A stretch of DNA of 64,000 bases. Origin: Capillidium heterosporum (Eukaryota > Entomophthoromycota > Entomophthoromycetes > Entomophthorales > Capillidiaceae). Below are positions 13,301 through 25,159 of the stretch, in pieces (the first letter of the stretch is position 1; every line of letters begins with the position of its first letter). Location of the stretch: contig WBMQ01000010.1 of NCBI GenBank assembly GCA_016630905.1, positions 1,240,001 through 1,304,000 of the forward strand, written 5' to 3'. The position numbers and the translations under genes are program-made. The notes under the pieces are model-generated. The model searched no databases and was not told the origin of the DNA. It was given only the letters and a program-made list of their open reading frames with translations.

Positions 13301-14850
13301 ATAAAGTCAGACACGTTAGAAGACCAGCTGATGGAATACGAGAATAAATTCGGTGATGCCAACTTCGATGGCGACGGCGATGGTAGGTTCCTGATGGCCG
13401 AAGAGCTGCAGAAGATCAAAGATGAAACTGAAGCCAACTTCCAAGAACGAGCCCAAGAGCTGGAAAGTATGCGCGGCAAATACCAAACTAGATTGTCGGA
13501 GCTGAGCCAGGCCCTAGAGACGGCCCAAACCGACTATTTAGCCCTACAGACAACCAACTTGCAACTCAACGGCAAACTGGACGAGTTGACCCACAAACAC
13601 GACGATTACCAGCAGAACTCTGACCTGTGGACCAAGGAGAAGGAACGCCTCGACTTCAAGCTCGCCGAACTTACCGATCAATACACCTACTCCAAGCTCA
13701 ACTGTGACACCCTATCTCAGGAGCTTGAGAAAGTTAAGAACCAGCTCGATCAAGTTGCTGGGAAGTTAGAGGTCAAGGAGAGTGAATGCATCAGCTTAGA
13801 GAAGTCCAAAAAGTACTTGCAACAGCAGGTCGATAGATTTGAAAGCCAGTTCAGCAACGTCGACCAGAACCGCATGACCATAGAGCGTAGCTTAAGTGTC
13901 AAGGGTCAGGAAACCGACCAACTTAAAGAGTCATTAGCCAGCACCGAGGCCCGCCTTAACAACCTGACCAGCAAGCTGACCAAGGTTGAAGCCTACAATA
14001 GCGACATCAGCAGCGAACTCACCCGATCTCGTCAAGTCAACGCTGAGCTTGTATCCAGCAAGCTGGGACTTGAGAAACAGGTCGCTGCTTTGACCCTGAA
14101 ATTAGTTGATTTAGAATCAGCCAATCTTTTAGATTCATCTAAAGGTGTACAAAGGTTGACATCGCGCTTAGAGGACTTAGCAAGTCAGGTTGACGCCGAA
14201 CAGGCCGGCAAGAACCAGTTGCTCAAATCTACGCGGCAGTTGGAGCGCACGATCCGCGAATTGCAGTTTAAAGTTCGAGAATCGGACCACGCTAAGGCAG
14301 CAGCCGAAGCTAATCATATTAGAAGTACACAGCACCTATTGCAGCTGAAGCAAGTTATTGACCAACTGGTAAATTTTATACTTTTGCTTTTTCGATACTT
14401 ATCATTTTTAGGAAACTTCGGAACGGGAGTTGCAGCTCGCTAAACGTAGGGCTGAACGTGAAGTTGGCGAGGAAAAGGAGCGTAACATAAGGTAAATCAA
14501 CACTGTTTATCCATTTACTTAGAATTTTGATTAGGTTGGAGAACGAAATCGAGCGACTCAAACTGCGTTTAGAAAAGAACTCTTCGGCCTTGGCTTCGCC
14601 TTACGGTTCCATAAGTATGAAATCCCCCAACTTACAGGCCGGTACGCTATCAACCTTGAACAGTGCGTCGTTCCTAAGTCTATCACGACAAGGCTCCTTA
14701 CGCAACAACAAAAGTCCTGAGTTGGAGTCGGGGAACGCTATTTTGACTTCTAGGGGTTCGATCAAAAGGAGTAGCAGTTCGAGGGTACCTAGTATCGCCA
14801 ACTCCAACTTTAGGAGTCTGTTGTTCAAATTTGAACCACAGGAGGAGTAA
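7350..14850 (+). CDS. MYO1: Myosin II heavy chain (conventional, cytokinetic)
   Basis: Two-headed actin motor of the contractile ring and septum. Ten exons fit: 7350-7499, 7541-7684, 7728-7912, 7957-8143, 8181-8343, 8388-8491, 8533-8937, 8981-14368, 14412-14491, 14535-14850, giving 2,373 residues. In order: N-terminal SH3-like module ([12 protein letters not shown]), motor with P-loop GESGAGKT (161-168), switch I NNNSSRFGKF, switch II DIAGFE (near 438), actin-binding HFVRCILPN, an IQ motif (near 758, [13 protein letters not shown]) with a weaker second one, about 1,400 residues of heptad coiled coil, and a Ser-rich non-helical tail of about 100 residues. The tail has Arg/Ser clusters that could be phosphorylated to control assembly. 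It is longer than yeast Myo1 or animal myosin II (about 1,930). Two breaks interrupt the coil: a KPDD near 12809 and an EF-hand-like loop near 13367. All introns lie at the ends; one exon carries most of the protein. Confidence 0.97.
13367..13402 (+). other. EF-hand-like calcium loop inside the myosin coiled coil
   Basis: Residues 1909-1920 read [12 protein letters not shown]. Asp is at positions 1, 3 and 5, Gly at 6, a hydrophobic residue at 8 and Glu at 12, which is the full canonical 12-residue EF-hand loop. Helix-prone sequence flanks it on both sides (QLMEYENKF before, [10 protein letters not shown] after). It may bind Ca2+ or only be a flexible hinge; binding is inference. Confidence 0.6.
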
Positions 14851-15393
14851 ATTTTTAATAAATGGTGAAGAATTAGCTTGCTATTACTATTAGATAGTTA
14901 TAGGTTACAGGTGTTATAAAAGCTATATTTCAACAAGAGTATTTATATATGATACTATAAATCAGATATAACTTTCTATTTGATGTTGTGAATGTTATTT
15001 TATTACAGTTTTAACAATCCATAAAAGTAAATCCTCCGTTAACTTTATAAACTTATAAGCAGTCTAAGTCAAGAATTAAATACAAAATACATCAGCACGA
15101 TATATGTTATATGTTATATTCAAAAATAATCAGAATCAAAGATTTGCTCTTTGTAAAGGTTCTATCGCTTGTAATTAACAATGTCTGATCACTTTCAAAT
15201 TGTTATTTATTAACTCTGACAAAGTGTTTTTATCGTGTATATTCATTTTCACTATCATCCAGGTGTCTAAATTTGAAAAAAATACATAGATATACAATAA
15301 GAAAAAGCTATATGTGTATAAGGTAGAAGCAACTTATTGAAATAAATAAATTTAAATGCCGTATATAACGAAATTAAAAGAGCAAAATCATTG
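14851..15393. other. Convergent intergenic region (myosin / DUG3)
   Basis: AT-rich 3' flanks of two converging genes. An AATAAA-like signal lies just after the myosin stop (tttttaataaatgg). No gene or repeat is visible. Confidence 0.6.
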
Positions 15394-16660
15394 TTATAGT
15401 TGGTGGGGGATGGGGTAGAGCAATACGTTAAGTCTAGGAGTGATGACGACCAAGTGGTTGGGCGGAATGGGTAACCAATCGGTATGTTCAAAGGTCAAAG
15501 GTTCTAACCAAGAGCTTTAGAGAATACAATCATAAAAATGTACCTGATGCTACCACGACTAAATCCTCCCGTTTATCCGCTTTGACCTACAGCATGAAAA
15601 TTGTCAAAAACCAACAAAACATTCTAATAAATTACCATGCGATAGTGTCCCGGTTCATAGCTTTCAAATTTGGTGCCTAGGATAATAGAAAGTTGATAAA
15701 TGGCTTTAAAATTTTTAAAAGTACCTGATGAATAGAACAGCGAGGCTGGGTTAACTCCTGGTGTACTGGCATACCTAGTACAGACAACCGTTTTACCATC
15801 GGTAACAGCAAAATTGAGTAAGGAGGTGTCATTCTGCAATCCAACATCTTTAGCTAATCCATTTAAAATCTCTATAGTTTTTAGCATGGCCAACTTCAAC
15901 TCCTCTGGTTTATAATGTACTTTAGTCGTATCCTCCAACTAATTGAAAAGTAAGAAATTGTAGAAAAGTTAAAAGTACCTGGTTCAAAAACAAGGCAAAG
16001 GCCCATTCAGAGTCAGTGTTCCCCTGTACCATCAAGAAAAACTCTTCTTTCAGCATCTTCTGCAAGCTGCGTTTCACCTGTAATTTTGAGTGTAAAGAAA
16101 AGGTTAAAGTTATAAAATGTACCTTGTCGAAATTAGCAATATGGCCGTTGTGCATCCACATAATGGAATTGAACTGCCAAGGATGGCCTAACATAATAAA
16201 CAATTACTAATTGTATAGATATGGTAAAGTATTACAATTCGTCTCCGAAGCTGGGGTTCCTCCCGTCGAAGCTCGAACGTGGGCAAACATTAAATTGGTG
16301 CGAACTTTGGTGGCCAATCTATGCAAGTTGGTGTTGTTCCAAGCTGGTAGAACTGAAGTAAATATGCAAGGGTCGTACGCTTCAGCTTCGTACCAACCTA
16401 AACCAAATCCATCGCCTATTTGAACAAAGTAAAATGAAAATAAGACTTTAAATTTAATTATAAAACAAATTTACCGTTTAGAGGTCTCCTCAAATCTATA
16501 CGCAATTTACAATCGAAACTTTGGGTTATTATTGAGTGGGCTGGCCTGGTGATTAACTGATTTAAATAGGAGTATTAATACAATTTAGAAAAATATTGGT
16601 TAAGTTTACGTCGGCTATCACTATAGGTTCTCTACCTTTGTAAAGTATAAATCTACACAT
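15394..16660 (-). CDS. DUG3: Dug3-like class II glutamine amidotransferase
   Basis: In yeast Dug3 forms a cytosolic complex with Dug2 that hydrolyses the gamma-glutamyl bond of glutathione (DUG pathway); that role is transferred by family. Nine exons fit (minus strand): 16660-16610, 16556-16475, 16415-16236, 16187-16123, 16077-15979, 15938-15725, 15676-15636, 15586-15544, 15503-15394, giving 294 residues. The start MCRFILYKG exposes the Cys2 nucleophile of the Ntn-type amidotransferase fold. Further family motifs are RPAHSIITQSF, RRPLNGDGFGLGWY, MFAHVRAS, ETNCHPW, MWMHNGHIANF, GNTDSEW and ASEPLTFEHTDWLPIPPN. It is shorter than yeast Dug3 (357). Reading frame and active-site residues are intact. 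It converges on the myosin gene. No DUG2 is present in the window. Confidence 0.92.
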
Positions 16661-18488
16661 GTACTACTAGTTCGTTGATCTTGATTCTATTGATATTAGG
16701 TTCTAAAGCGAAGAAATTGGTTTATCGATGTTGTGCTGAGTGTCTATAGAAGCTGTGTTAAGAACTTGATTGTTGTGTAATAGGTTTTCTGAAGGTGAGG
16801 ATGGATATCCTTTGAACTAATTTGGTTAAACGGTTTAAAATTTATAAAGATTTGAATTGATGTCATTTTTTTAATTAGGGGAAGTTTGACAAGTTCAGCT
16901 AGGCTAATTTAAGTAAATATTGACACAATCCAAGGCTGAAATGAGTCATAAAAGGGGGGATTGACCGCGTTTTATTGTAGTAGTGGAACAAATTTGGATG
17001 TTTAAGAAAGTAGTTGGTAAGAAAAAGTTGGAACATCTTATAGATTAATTTTGAAAACCGCAAGAGTTATAGCAAAGACTGAATGAATTAAGTTATAACT
17101 TTAGGACTTAATTTTCCTGGACTGATTGATGTAAATGTTCCTCGGAAATTTGTATCTGTGGTCATTTAAAACCAATTTTATAGATTGCTTCAATAGCGGA
17201 TATAAAATGTAAGTGTTTGGAAGTAAAATGTCGCTTTATCATACTTTTACAGCTTGAATAAGCTTAAAAGACAATATGAATTTAGACTATTGATATAAAG
17301 GAAAACTGCAATCCATCTTCAATCCTTATTAATTATACTATATACTTTTGAACTATCGTAGTAACATTAGAATACACGAAGCTGCAGAATTCTTCGATTC
17401 CTGCAATTTATCAAAAAAATTACATATTCTCCTACAATAAGCCCTATTGCTTTTTATGTCATATTCTTTAACCGAAAAAATACTATTTGAAGGAAATTAC
17501 ATGAATTTTAAAAGTATTTGAAGTATCTGCTTATTAAAAAACTAAAGGGATTGGAGTTCTCTTTACCTTTGTTAAGTGTAATTTCAAAGCTTTCTTACCC
17601 TCACTCAGGGTAAACATATTGGAATATAGCACTAGTAGACACCAATTTGAAAACTTATCCTTAATAGTAACTATTTCAGTATAACCTAAATACATATGGT
17701 GGCTTATAATTAAATATTTAAGAGTGATCACTTAAATCTCTAATTATTTACATTGCTTTTTGATATCAATAAACGTTTATAAATGTGACCAAGAGATATT
17801 ATATATATATTTTAGTTCAATATATTTGAAGTATTCTTACCTGTTCACTAAAAGCAACAAATTCAGATATAAGTGCTAATATTTTCATATGAAGAACAAC
17901 ACCGTGCCTCCCTCATAAGATAGAGTAATAAATAGATACTATCAAATATAGTTAACAGGATATCTCATTTGAAGGGTATATAATGCCATAAAATCTATCC
18001 AAAGTTAAAAATTAAAATAAGGCAAATGTTTAAATAGATTGCTTATAATATCCTTTTTATAAAGATGGAAAGTAATATAGATTATCATTTTATTATTATT
18101 ATTATATCAGTCAAGTGTAGGACAATGCCACTATCGTAAAACATCTAAAAGCAAAGTATCCCAAGACCCGCGAATCTACCGATAGACTGTAACATATCGT
18201 TTGCTCCTTGGCTTTGGATTTCACTTTTAAACCTTTAACAGTTTGGGGACATTACTTTTCACTTTGGGACAAATAAGGTGGTTTATATCATTAGCTTTGA
18301 AAAAGTAGTAATTCACTATCTTCGAAATAGGTTGGTTCAGGAATATAATGACTGAAAGAAATATAATGCGATATATATATATATTGTTGAGATATTAAGA
18401 ATAGTGAAGTGTAATGAAGTTTAAATTGGGGTATAAACGATATTAAAATCAATACATTTAAAATTGATTTATTCCAGCAACACATTCA
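16661..18488. other. AT-rich intergenic region, no gene seen
   Basis: About 1.8 kb upstream of DUG3 and downstream of the receptor gene. It holds simple AT and ATT repeats (an ATT run near 18091, a TA run near 18371) but no domain, exon chain or structured RNA that I can recognise. Confidence 0.5.
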
Positions 18489-19654
18489 TCATAAATTTTT
18501 AGTGCCTTCTAGCAGGGTCGTTGGAGATTTCTCATTCTCTTCTACAACTACTTTACCAATGGTGTCGAAATCCACTAAAATGAGTTAAATAAAGTAAGAA
18601 AAAATATTTACTTCCGGGGTGTTGGAAATCAATCCTTTTTCCACGATCTCTATAATCTCTATAGCATTCGATAACAGCGATGTGGAAGGTGGGGTCTAGT
18701 ATAAAGGCTACAAAGTTAAAAGTGCCTACTAGTTCTAAAATTGTTAGAGGCATTTTAAAATGAATATATACCATTTCCAATTCCAGCCCAGATGGTTAAA
18801 AAATCGGAATCAACATCAAAAAGTTGCAAAGTGCTACGAATGACAAGCCCAGATAGACAAATAAAACAGAATAAAGGATAAAGTGATCTAAATGATATCA
18901 ATATTAAATCGAAAAATATACCTACATCCTTAAGATAAACTTCTTGAGATATTTCTGCTGCCATGAGTTGTTAGTCAAGGTGATATCTGAGGAAGAAAAG
19001 TTGACTGAATTCAATGTGCCTATATTCCGCATCAGCTTCGCAATAACCATAATTCCAATTATTAAGCAGTAAACTATAGTTATGATCATAACTACTATCA
19101 CCAGTCCAAAGTTCAAAGATAGGCTGTACGGGTATTCCTTTTTGAAATTGCACAGCCCCAGCTTACTTTTCCCATACAAGTCGAGAGCTACTAGAATATT
19201 AAAACCAAAATAAAATTGACGTTGTACCGTAGGGAGGGATGCTTGATAAAAAAGAAGCTATTAAGGGAAACACCCAGTAGTACAATTCCCACTTCGGCTT
19301 AAAGCTTCGATTCTGAAGAAAAACTAAGTGCAAGTTGAGAGCAATGGCAATATTGAGGTAGCAGTACATCTGCCTACCGAAAACTCGATAGAAACCGATG
19401 AAATTGCACATAGATCCTGAAGGAGTCGTTACGATAAAGTAAGAGAATAGGTGATTGGTAAAGTCAAAGAAAGAAACACCAGCCTGAAGACGAAGGGTAA
19501 TTCTATTGACCAGGTTTTTTCTGTAAAAGACTAAAGAGTTAATAGATTGAAATGTCTAATGCTTACATATAAATACCATAAGAACTAATGGGATAGGGGA
19601 TAGACCAAGACTGATTAGAGTTAAGTATGAGATTGCTACAAGATTCATTGACAT
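18489..19654 (-). CDS. Seven-transmembrane G-protein-coupled receptor
   Basis: Six exons fit (minus strand): 19654-19567, 19530-19228, 19190-18926, 18887-18772, 18734-18612, 18574-18489, giving 326 residues. Seven hydrophobic segments are visible: TM1 after MSMNLV, TM2 around SFFDFTNHLFSYFIV, TM3 around CYLNIAIALNLHLVF, TM4 around YYWVFPLIASFL, TM5 around LVIVVMIITIVYCLIIG, TM6 around LYPLFCFICLSGLV, TM7 around FNFVAFILDPTFHIAV. A Cys before TM3 (SMCNF) and one in the second extracellular loop (GLCNF) could form the usual disulphide. A basic RKNLVNR loop follows TM1, and the cytosolic tail is short and polar. It resembles the class A-like/cAMP-receptor-like receptors expanded in some zygomycete lineages. 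The ligand is unknown. TM7 has LDP where class A receptors have NPxxY. Confidence 0.82.
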
Positions 19655-21708
19655 CTTTTGGATTTAGTTTAGTAATAGTTGGGTTTTTGATACTGTATTT
19701 AATTGAAAAGTTTATCGATCGACCAGCGAAGTTTGAAAAAGAACAAAGATTTTAATGTTTTTGGAGGGAGTTTCTCCTATATATACTTTTTCAAATTGGA
19801 TCTCAATGGTTTAGTTGGGAATAATGATGGATTTATAAAAGTAAGTGATCACTCCTTTTTAAAAATGTATCTATGGCTATAAAAGCATCACCTATATATG
19901 TTTTATAAATGCGACTAGAAAAGTTCGATTCAATTGAATGCTTATAACCTGCTATCCTTCGGGGAAACTAAGTTATTCCCTTGGCTATCCAAGCTACATA
20001 AAACCTATTACTCCTTGTTACTTACCTAATAGACATAAAATTCTTTGTTCTATTAAAGTAGTGAGCCTAAGTATATTGATTATGTAAACACCATATAGCA
20101 TCATAGTATCGTTTTAGAAACATGCTGTCTAGTTACTACCTACATAACTAATTGAAAAGTTAATTTGTCAAAGTATACTTTTGAACTTGATAGAATTTGA
20201 GATTATAGTGTCAAATTGGCTTGATAGTTTCAATTAGAGTCACTATATAAACCTATCCACCTTATTACTATTTTGGGTTGCCAACCCCGCCTAGTTATTT
20301 ATCTAAATATATTATATATCAGAAGTATAGTACCTGTTTATCGCTGGCGCATGTCATCACCTATTGTATTCAAAGATACTTGTATGCTTTGACAGAAGTT
20401 TGTTGATTTTATATAGCTTAAAATTGCCTTTCACTCCAATTATTATTAAAAATGCATTTCTTGATAATACCTTGAATAAGTCAAAGCTTGCCTTTATTTT
20501 CTAGCTTTATATATCAAAACTTGGTAGAGAAAAGTGTAAACAGAGTAGAAAATTTCCTCAGGTTAGTTAGATATAGTGATTATATTCACTCTTAGCCAGT
20601 TTTATAAATATTGATAAGTCTTTAACTTGCTCTTCCTATCAGTATTTGAATTGAGTAGGTGAAGGAATTAGTAACATTTGAATCGATGGCAACAATTTAA
20701 TTTTTTAAACTGTAGGCTCATGTAACTCACAGAATGTATAGTGCTATACATATATATATCTATTTCTCCACTTAAAACTTCAATTGGGAATTTACGTCCC
20801 AACTTTCAAAGATGCAGGCCTGAATCAAAGTAGAACTAATTGCAAACCTACTTTGATCATCATTCCGAGTTAGATGTGGAGCTGATAGTAGCTCAAATTG
20901 ATAGATTTAATAAATCAAATTTAGCACCTTTTTACAAGTAATTTAAAATTAGCTACAATATTTTGCAAATGCTTGTCAAAACTTGGGGGTCAACTACTAG
21001 GAGTATCTTTTAAAATAATTATGGGGCTTTTACGCTTCTCTTTTATCAGTTTTAATAAATTTCTATGTTCTTCAAGTTTTAGACGTAAAGTGTAATAAAA
21101 AGCATAGCAAAGCTTTATTAGGTTTGATATCGTTTACAAGAGCTATCTATTTCACTTTTGCAAAGAACTTTACTAAACTCACTTGATCTCCATTCGTTTG
21201 AGATGGGAGGTTTCTAATCTTGTCCTACAAGAGACGGAGGTTCCTTAAAAGTACATCAATACTAGTCGAAACGTGAATGTAAAGTGGTACAAAATCACTT
21301 TTAATTCATCAAACCCTATCGTTACTCAGTTCTGATCGAGCTCTATGTTGACAATTACTTAAATCAACTTAAATATCGAATATAAGTTAAGGTTGTGTGA
21401 GTTGGAGTCTTATTGATATACCTTGGACTAACTTAAAACACTGTTATTAGAAACTAGATACTAAAAGTAGTATTTTACACTACAGTTTTAATATATCTGA
21501 AAACATAAACATGGTTTTCAAAATATATGATAACTATCAACTCTCCGCGTAAAGTAAAAGCCATAAGTAAAGCTAAAGCTTAAAACTAAATAATAGAGAT
21601 AAAAGCTCAAAAAATCGATAGATAACATTCATATATTGCGTATAAAATTTCATACATAGCCTAAGTAGAGTCCAAGCACTATGTATTAAAAGATAGAGTT
21701 GTATAAAA
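19655..21708. other. AT-rich intergenic region, no gene seen
   Basis: About 2 kb between the upstream side of the receptor gene and the 3' end of the tail-anchored protein gene. Every frame is closed by frequent stops and no paralogue of the neighbouring families is visible. Confidence 0.5.
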
Positions 21709-23023
21709 TTAGAGACCGTTACGTAGCAAATAAGCGGCAAAACCAATAGATAAGGGGAAAAGGGCAAAGACGGCGTTGAAGGCCCCATTGTTGAATCTAC
21801 GTCTTGCGACATTCAGTCCAAGCTCATCAGTGATGACGTTGGGATCATTCAAATCGGATTCCTGACGGACGTTCGAGCTAGTTTGCTTGATAGTTGGCGA
21901 TGATTGTGGTGTTTCTACCTCATCTATCTTGCGCTTCTGTGATTCTTTGATGTTGAGTGGTGGGCTTTTGAAAGGCCTGTTAGTACTACTCAATTTTATT
22001 CTCGAAGCTATATCGACACCATTGTCGTTACCGTTCCCATTGCCATTCAAAACTGGTGGTTTCAAAAACTCAGTTGAATCTTTAGTCAGGTCGACGACTG
22101 GTGACTTGGCTTTAGGTGACACTTTGACCGGTGTTACTGTAACGTTGGAGAACATCGATACATCCTTGTGCACATCGTTCAAAATCTCTTCAAAGTTGGC
22201 TTCCAGCCTATTTTTTTGCGTCCGTTCAAACGAGTTAGATACCTGTAGTAGGGAGTTTTCCAGTTTGTCGAACGCCTTTTGACTGTTGTGGAAAGTCCAA
22301 CCGAGTCAGCGCTAGCTTGCGATGGGAATCTTGGATGGATCGCTCCATTATGGAGTAATCTTCCTTCAGACTGTTGCATAGCTTACGAGCCTCTTCGACT
22401 GTCATCGTCAACTTCTCGTTCTTATTCAAAGAGAGCTTCAACGACTTTAGGGCTTCGTCTATGGATTTTGGAGTTGCAGCTTTAGGTAGGGGAGTGCTAG
22501 AATCACGAGATGAAGTTGGGATGTTTAGTGGATGTTCGTAGACATCTGGGTTGGAAAAATCTGGGTGGTTGATAGTACTGTGTCCATCCTCACTTACGTT
22601 GGAAGATAAGGGATGAGTGTCTACAATTGAATAGGCGCTTTTGCCTTCTTTAGAGACAAGTTGGTTTTCTATAACCTTGGAGTAGGAAAAGCTATGTTCA
22701 CTCAAAGATAGGTTGGATTCGGAATTACCTTCGTTAAAATTATGATTGCCAAGCATCGAGCTTTCTTTATCCTTCAAGTTGAGTAAGTTTACACCTGATA
22801 AAAGTTCTGGGTTGAGGTGTGTCGAAATAAGTCGTTCCTGCCTACCTTCCACCAACTTCTGATATTCTTTAACTGCAGCTTCAAATTTGGTATGGAGGAG
22901 TTTGGAAAGTTTGGTCTTGCGGTTGATTTCAGAGTTGATTTCCCGTAAGTTGGCGTCGAATGCGCGACGCTCAGATATACGGAGCTCCTCAACTTTGACT
23001 CGAATGGTTTCTGATAGATCCAT
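21709..23023 (-). CDS. Coiled-coil, C-terminal tail-anchored protein of unknown family, with apparent +1 frameshift
   Basis: I do not recognise this family. The first frame (MDLSETIRVKVEELRISERR...) is a charged coiled coil, then a Ser/Asn-rich linker, then a second coil (SIDEALKSLKLSL, KLTMTVEEARKLCNSLKEDY). Near 22290 the frame must move +1 to continue the coil (SQKAFDKLENSLLQVSNSFERT, written here in two parts: SQKAFDKLEN and SLLQVSNSFERT). The end is a Pro/Ser/Lys-rich region with a possible nuclear-type basic stretch (QKRKIDEVE) and a final hydrophobic segment (AVFALFPLSIGFAAYLL) with four residues after it, as in tail-anchored membrane proteins. Total length is 438 codons plus one base, no introns. 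The long open frames on both sides argue that the gene is real. Membrane topology (cytosolic N-terminus) is inference. Confidence 0.65.
22281..22308 (-). other. Window containing the +1 frame change in the tail-anchored protein gene
   Basis: The upstream frame reads CTG ACT CGG TTG GAC TTT CCA on the minus strand, while the downstream coil needs TTC or TTT followed by CAC AAC AGT CAA. One extra base is present, most simply a C at 22290/22291 after TTT. The downstream frame is closed by TGA at 22306-22308, so the change must occur between that point and the AGT CAA codons. A 20-nt GT...AG intron is too short to be credible. Confidence 0.5.
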
Positions 23024-24404
23024 TGTTTAGCTCCTAGTACTCTTGTAGTTGGAAGTTGGATTGTTGGATATGAATATCCTTCTACGAAGCTTTATTTTCC
23101 AAGTTTATTGGAATGTTCTTGACATCATCAGGTTCGTTCATTTCATTGGACAAAACTTACATCTGAGTACCAGTTGATTGCCAACTAAATACCAAGTTCA
23201 TCAGATCTAATAAGTTTAGATAGATTGAATTTCTTGTAGTTTGATAAGTTGATGTCTAAATAGACATTTTATAATTAAAAGATGGAACCTATTTAATCAA
23301 GCATAGTACAGCGGCAACAAAATTTATTGGTCTTACCTCCAATCTTAGAATACGATTTCAACACCTTTATAGACTTTTCAATGAAATTACCAACTCTCGA
23401 TTTCATAACAAATTTGAGAACATTAGAGTTTAAATGTGGTAGATATTTAGTTGTGAATTTTATTGAAGGTAAATTGTACCAATATATACTTATGTAAATG
23501 TTATTTATAGTTTATTTCTATTCTTGGGTTTTCATAGGATTTTATATTAAATCCTATATTTTAAATATGCCCTATTTAATGCCATACAATTATATTTAAA
23601 GGTTTATTAAATTTACAAAGCTTTCCTTTCCTTGATATTTTACCTCATTCAAAGATGCATTTAAGCCTTAATCCCTTTTGTTTTACGTTTATCCAGCTAT
23701 ATTGGCATGTTCATGAATTCTACCTAGCTTGATGAAATGCGCTTAATAAAGCCTCAATAGTTGAGTATCTTTCTCAAATACTTTCCTAGGAGCCCTTTGT
23801 TCAACTAATAATTTGTTAATAGCAAGCAAATATTGGTATCCAGAATTCGGACATAAGGTAGTTATATATATATATATTTGGAAACGGTAGGCATGTATTT
23901 AAAGATCAGCATAGTTCAGCTTTATTAAAAGGTATGTAGCATCTATTTTTGAAATCCATAGGTATTTTTTATGATTTTAAATGATTTATTACGACTTGTA
24001 TAGTTAATTTATAATAGATTCGATGACTGTCTAATGCCATAGCTCAAAATCAATAAACTTTAACATTCTTCTCACAACAATGATCAGGTCGAAAGGATAT
24101 AGAATTTTCGATACACATAAGAGGCTCTTATATATTGTTTTATAGCTGTAACATTGGTGTTTTACGCCCTATTACTCTGTACTAAGTATAGGCATGTTTT
24201 CCCGTAATCTATGTCCAAATGTGTCACTTAAATATTAGAACTGAAGGCTTTTACTTAAAGTATTGCCAAATTTCAAATAATATTATCAAGGTTTATAAAA
24301 TATTTAATTAATAGGATGGTATTTATGGACAAGAAATTCATATAGATAGTGAGATGTTTATTATAATGCAGTTTCTAAATGCTAATTCATAAAATATTAT
24401 AAAG
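23024..24404. other. Intergenic region with a short coding relic
   Basis: About 1.4 kb. On the plus strand, roughly 23300-23496, a stop-free frame without a start reads LVLPPILEYDFNTFIDF ... NLRTLEFKCGRYLVVNF, which looks like a leucine-rich-repeat fragment of the F-box/LRR type seen near 42 kb. The assignment is weak. The rest is AT-rich without genes, with a TA run near 23861. Confidence 0.3.
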
Positions 24405-25122
24405 TTATTTTGCAAAGGGATCGACGCTTGGATCGGTTTCATTGTTGTACTCAAGCTCACCAGCCAAAGCCTTGGCTCTTTCAGGACCTAAAATTCTGCT
24501 AACGATATACAAAGCGGTATCGATACCAGCAGAAATGCCACTAGAACTGATAAACTTACCTCCCTTATCATGGACCCAGCGTGCCTTGTAGATCCAATTG
24601 ACCTTAGGGTAGTTAGGAGTAGCTCTTTTATAAGCCATCTTATTGGTGGTAGCCTCTTTACCGTCCAAGGCACCTGTCTTCGCCAAGATGAAGGCCCCCG
24701 TACAGACCGTAAATACGATGTCGGCCTTTTCAATTAAAGGTGCGAGTTGCGCGATCAAATTGGGGTTATTTACAGCTTTCTGTAGCCCAAATTTGGTGCC
24801 TGGGATCATAATAATATCAAATTTATCCTTTTCGGGGAGTTGGTTGGCTTCTTCTAAAGACATGTCGGCTACGAAAGGGAAACCTTCTGCTTGTGATTCA
24901 ATTGGAACTCTACCTTTTTCGGCTATCTTGGTTAGCTTGAAAGTGGTGTTCAAGCGATCCCAGGCATCGGCAGGGACCAATCAAATCTAACATCGTTACT
25001 TTTTCATAAATGAGCATACCTACGTTGTAGAAGGGCTTGATGGCTATGGGTGGCAAATCGGCATTGCTCCCTTGAGTTGAAACAATAAAAAGCAGTGATA
25101 GTAAACTTAATCCAAATTTCAT
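24405..25122 (-). CDS. Secreted DJ-1/PfpI family protein (isonitrile-hydratase-like), copy 1, with apparent +1 frameshift
   Basis: The start MKFGLSLLSLLFIVSTQG is a signal peptide, so the product should be secreted or enter the secretory pathway. The DJ-1/PfpI fold follows: KFDIIMIPGTKFGL, nucleophile elbow VFTVCTGAFILAKTG (catalytic Cys), TNKMAYK, GGKFISSSGISAGIDTALYIV, and a C-terminal LEYNNETDPSVDPF typical of isonitrile-hydratase-like members. After LDLIGP the frame is broken: the minus strand has GGT CCC T GCC GAT GCC TGG, whereas copy 2 has GGT CCT GCC GAC GCC TGG. Skipping T at 24972 (or dropping one C) gives GPADAWDRL exactly as in copy 2. Length is 239 codons plus one base. A TATAAAAG lies 38 bp upstream. 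The substrate is not known; the enzyme name is by family resemblance only. Confidence 0.8.
24972..24975 (-). other. Extra base after a CCC proline codon in DJ-1 copy 1
   Basis: On the minus strand CCC (24975-24973) is followed by a T (24972) that copy 2 does not need. The frame before encodes DLIGP and the frame after ADAWDRL. Confidence 0.6.
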
Positions 25123-25159
25123 CTTGAGCAATTTAGTTTGCAATAAAGTTGAGTGGGTA

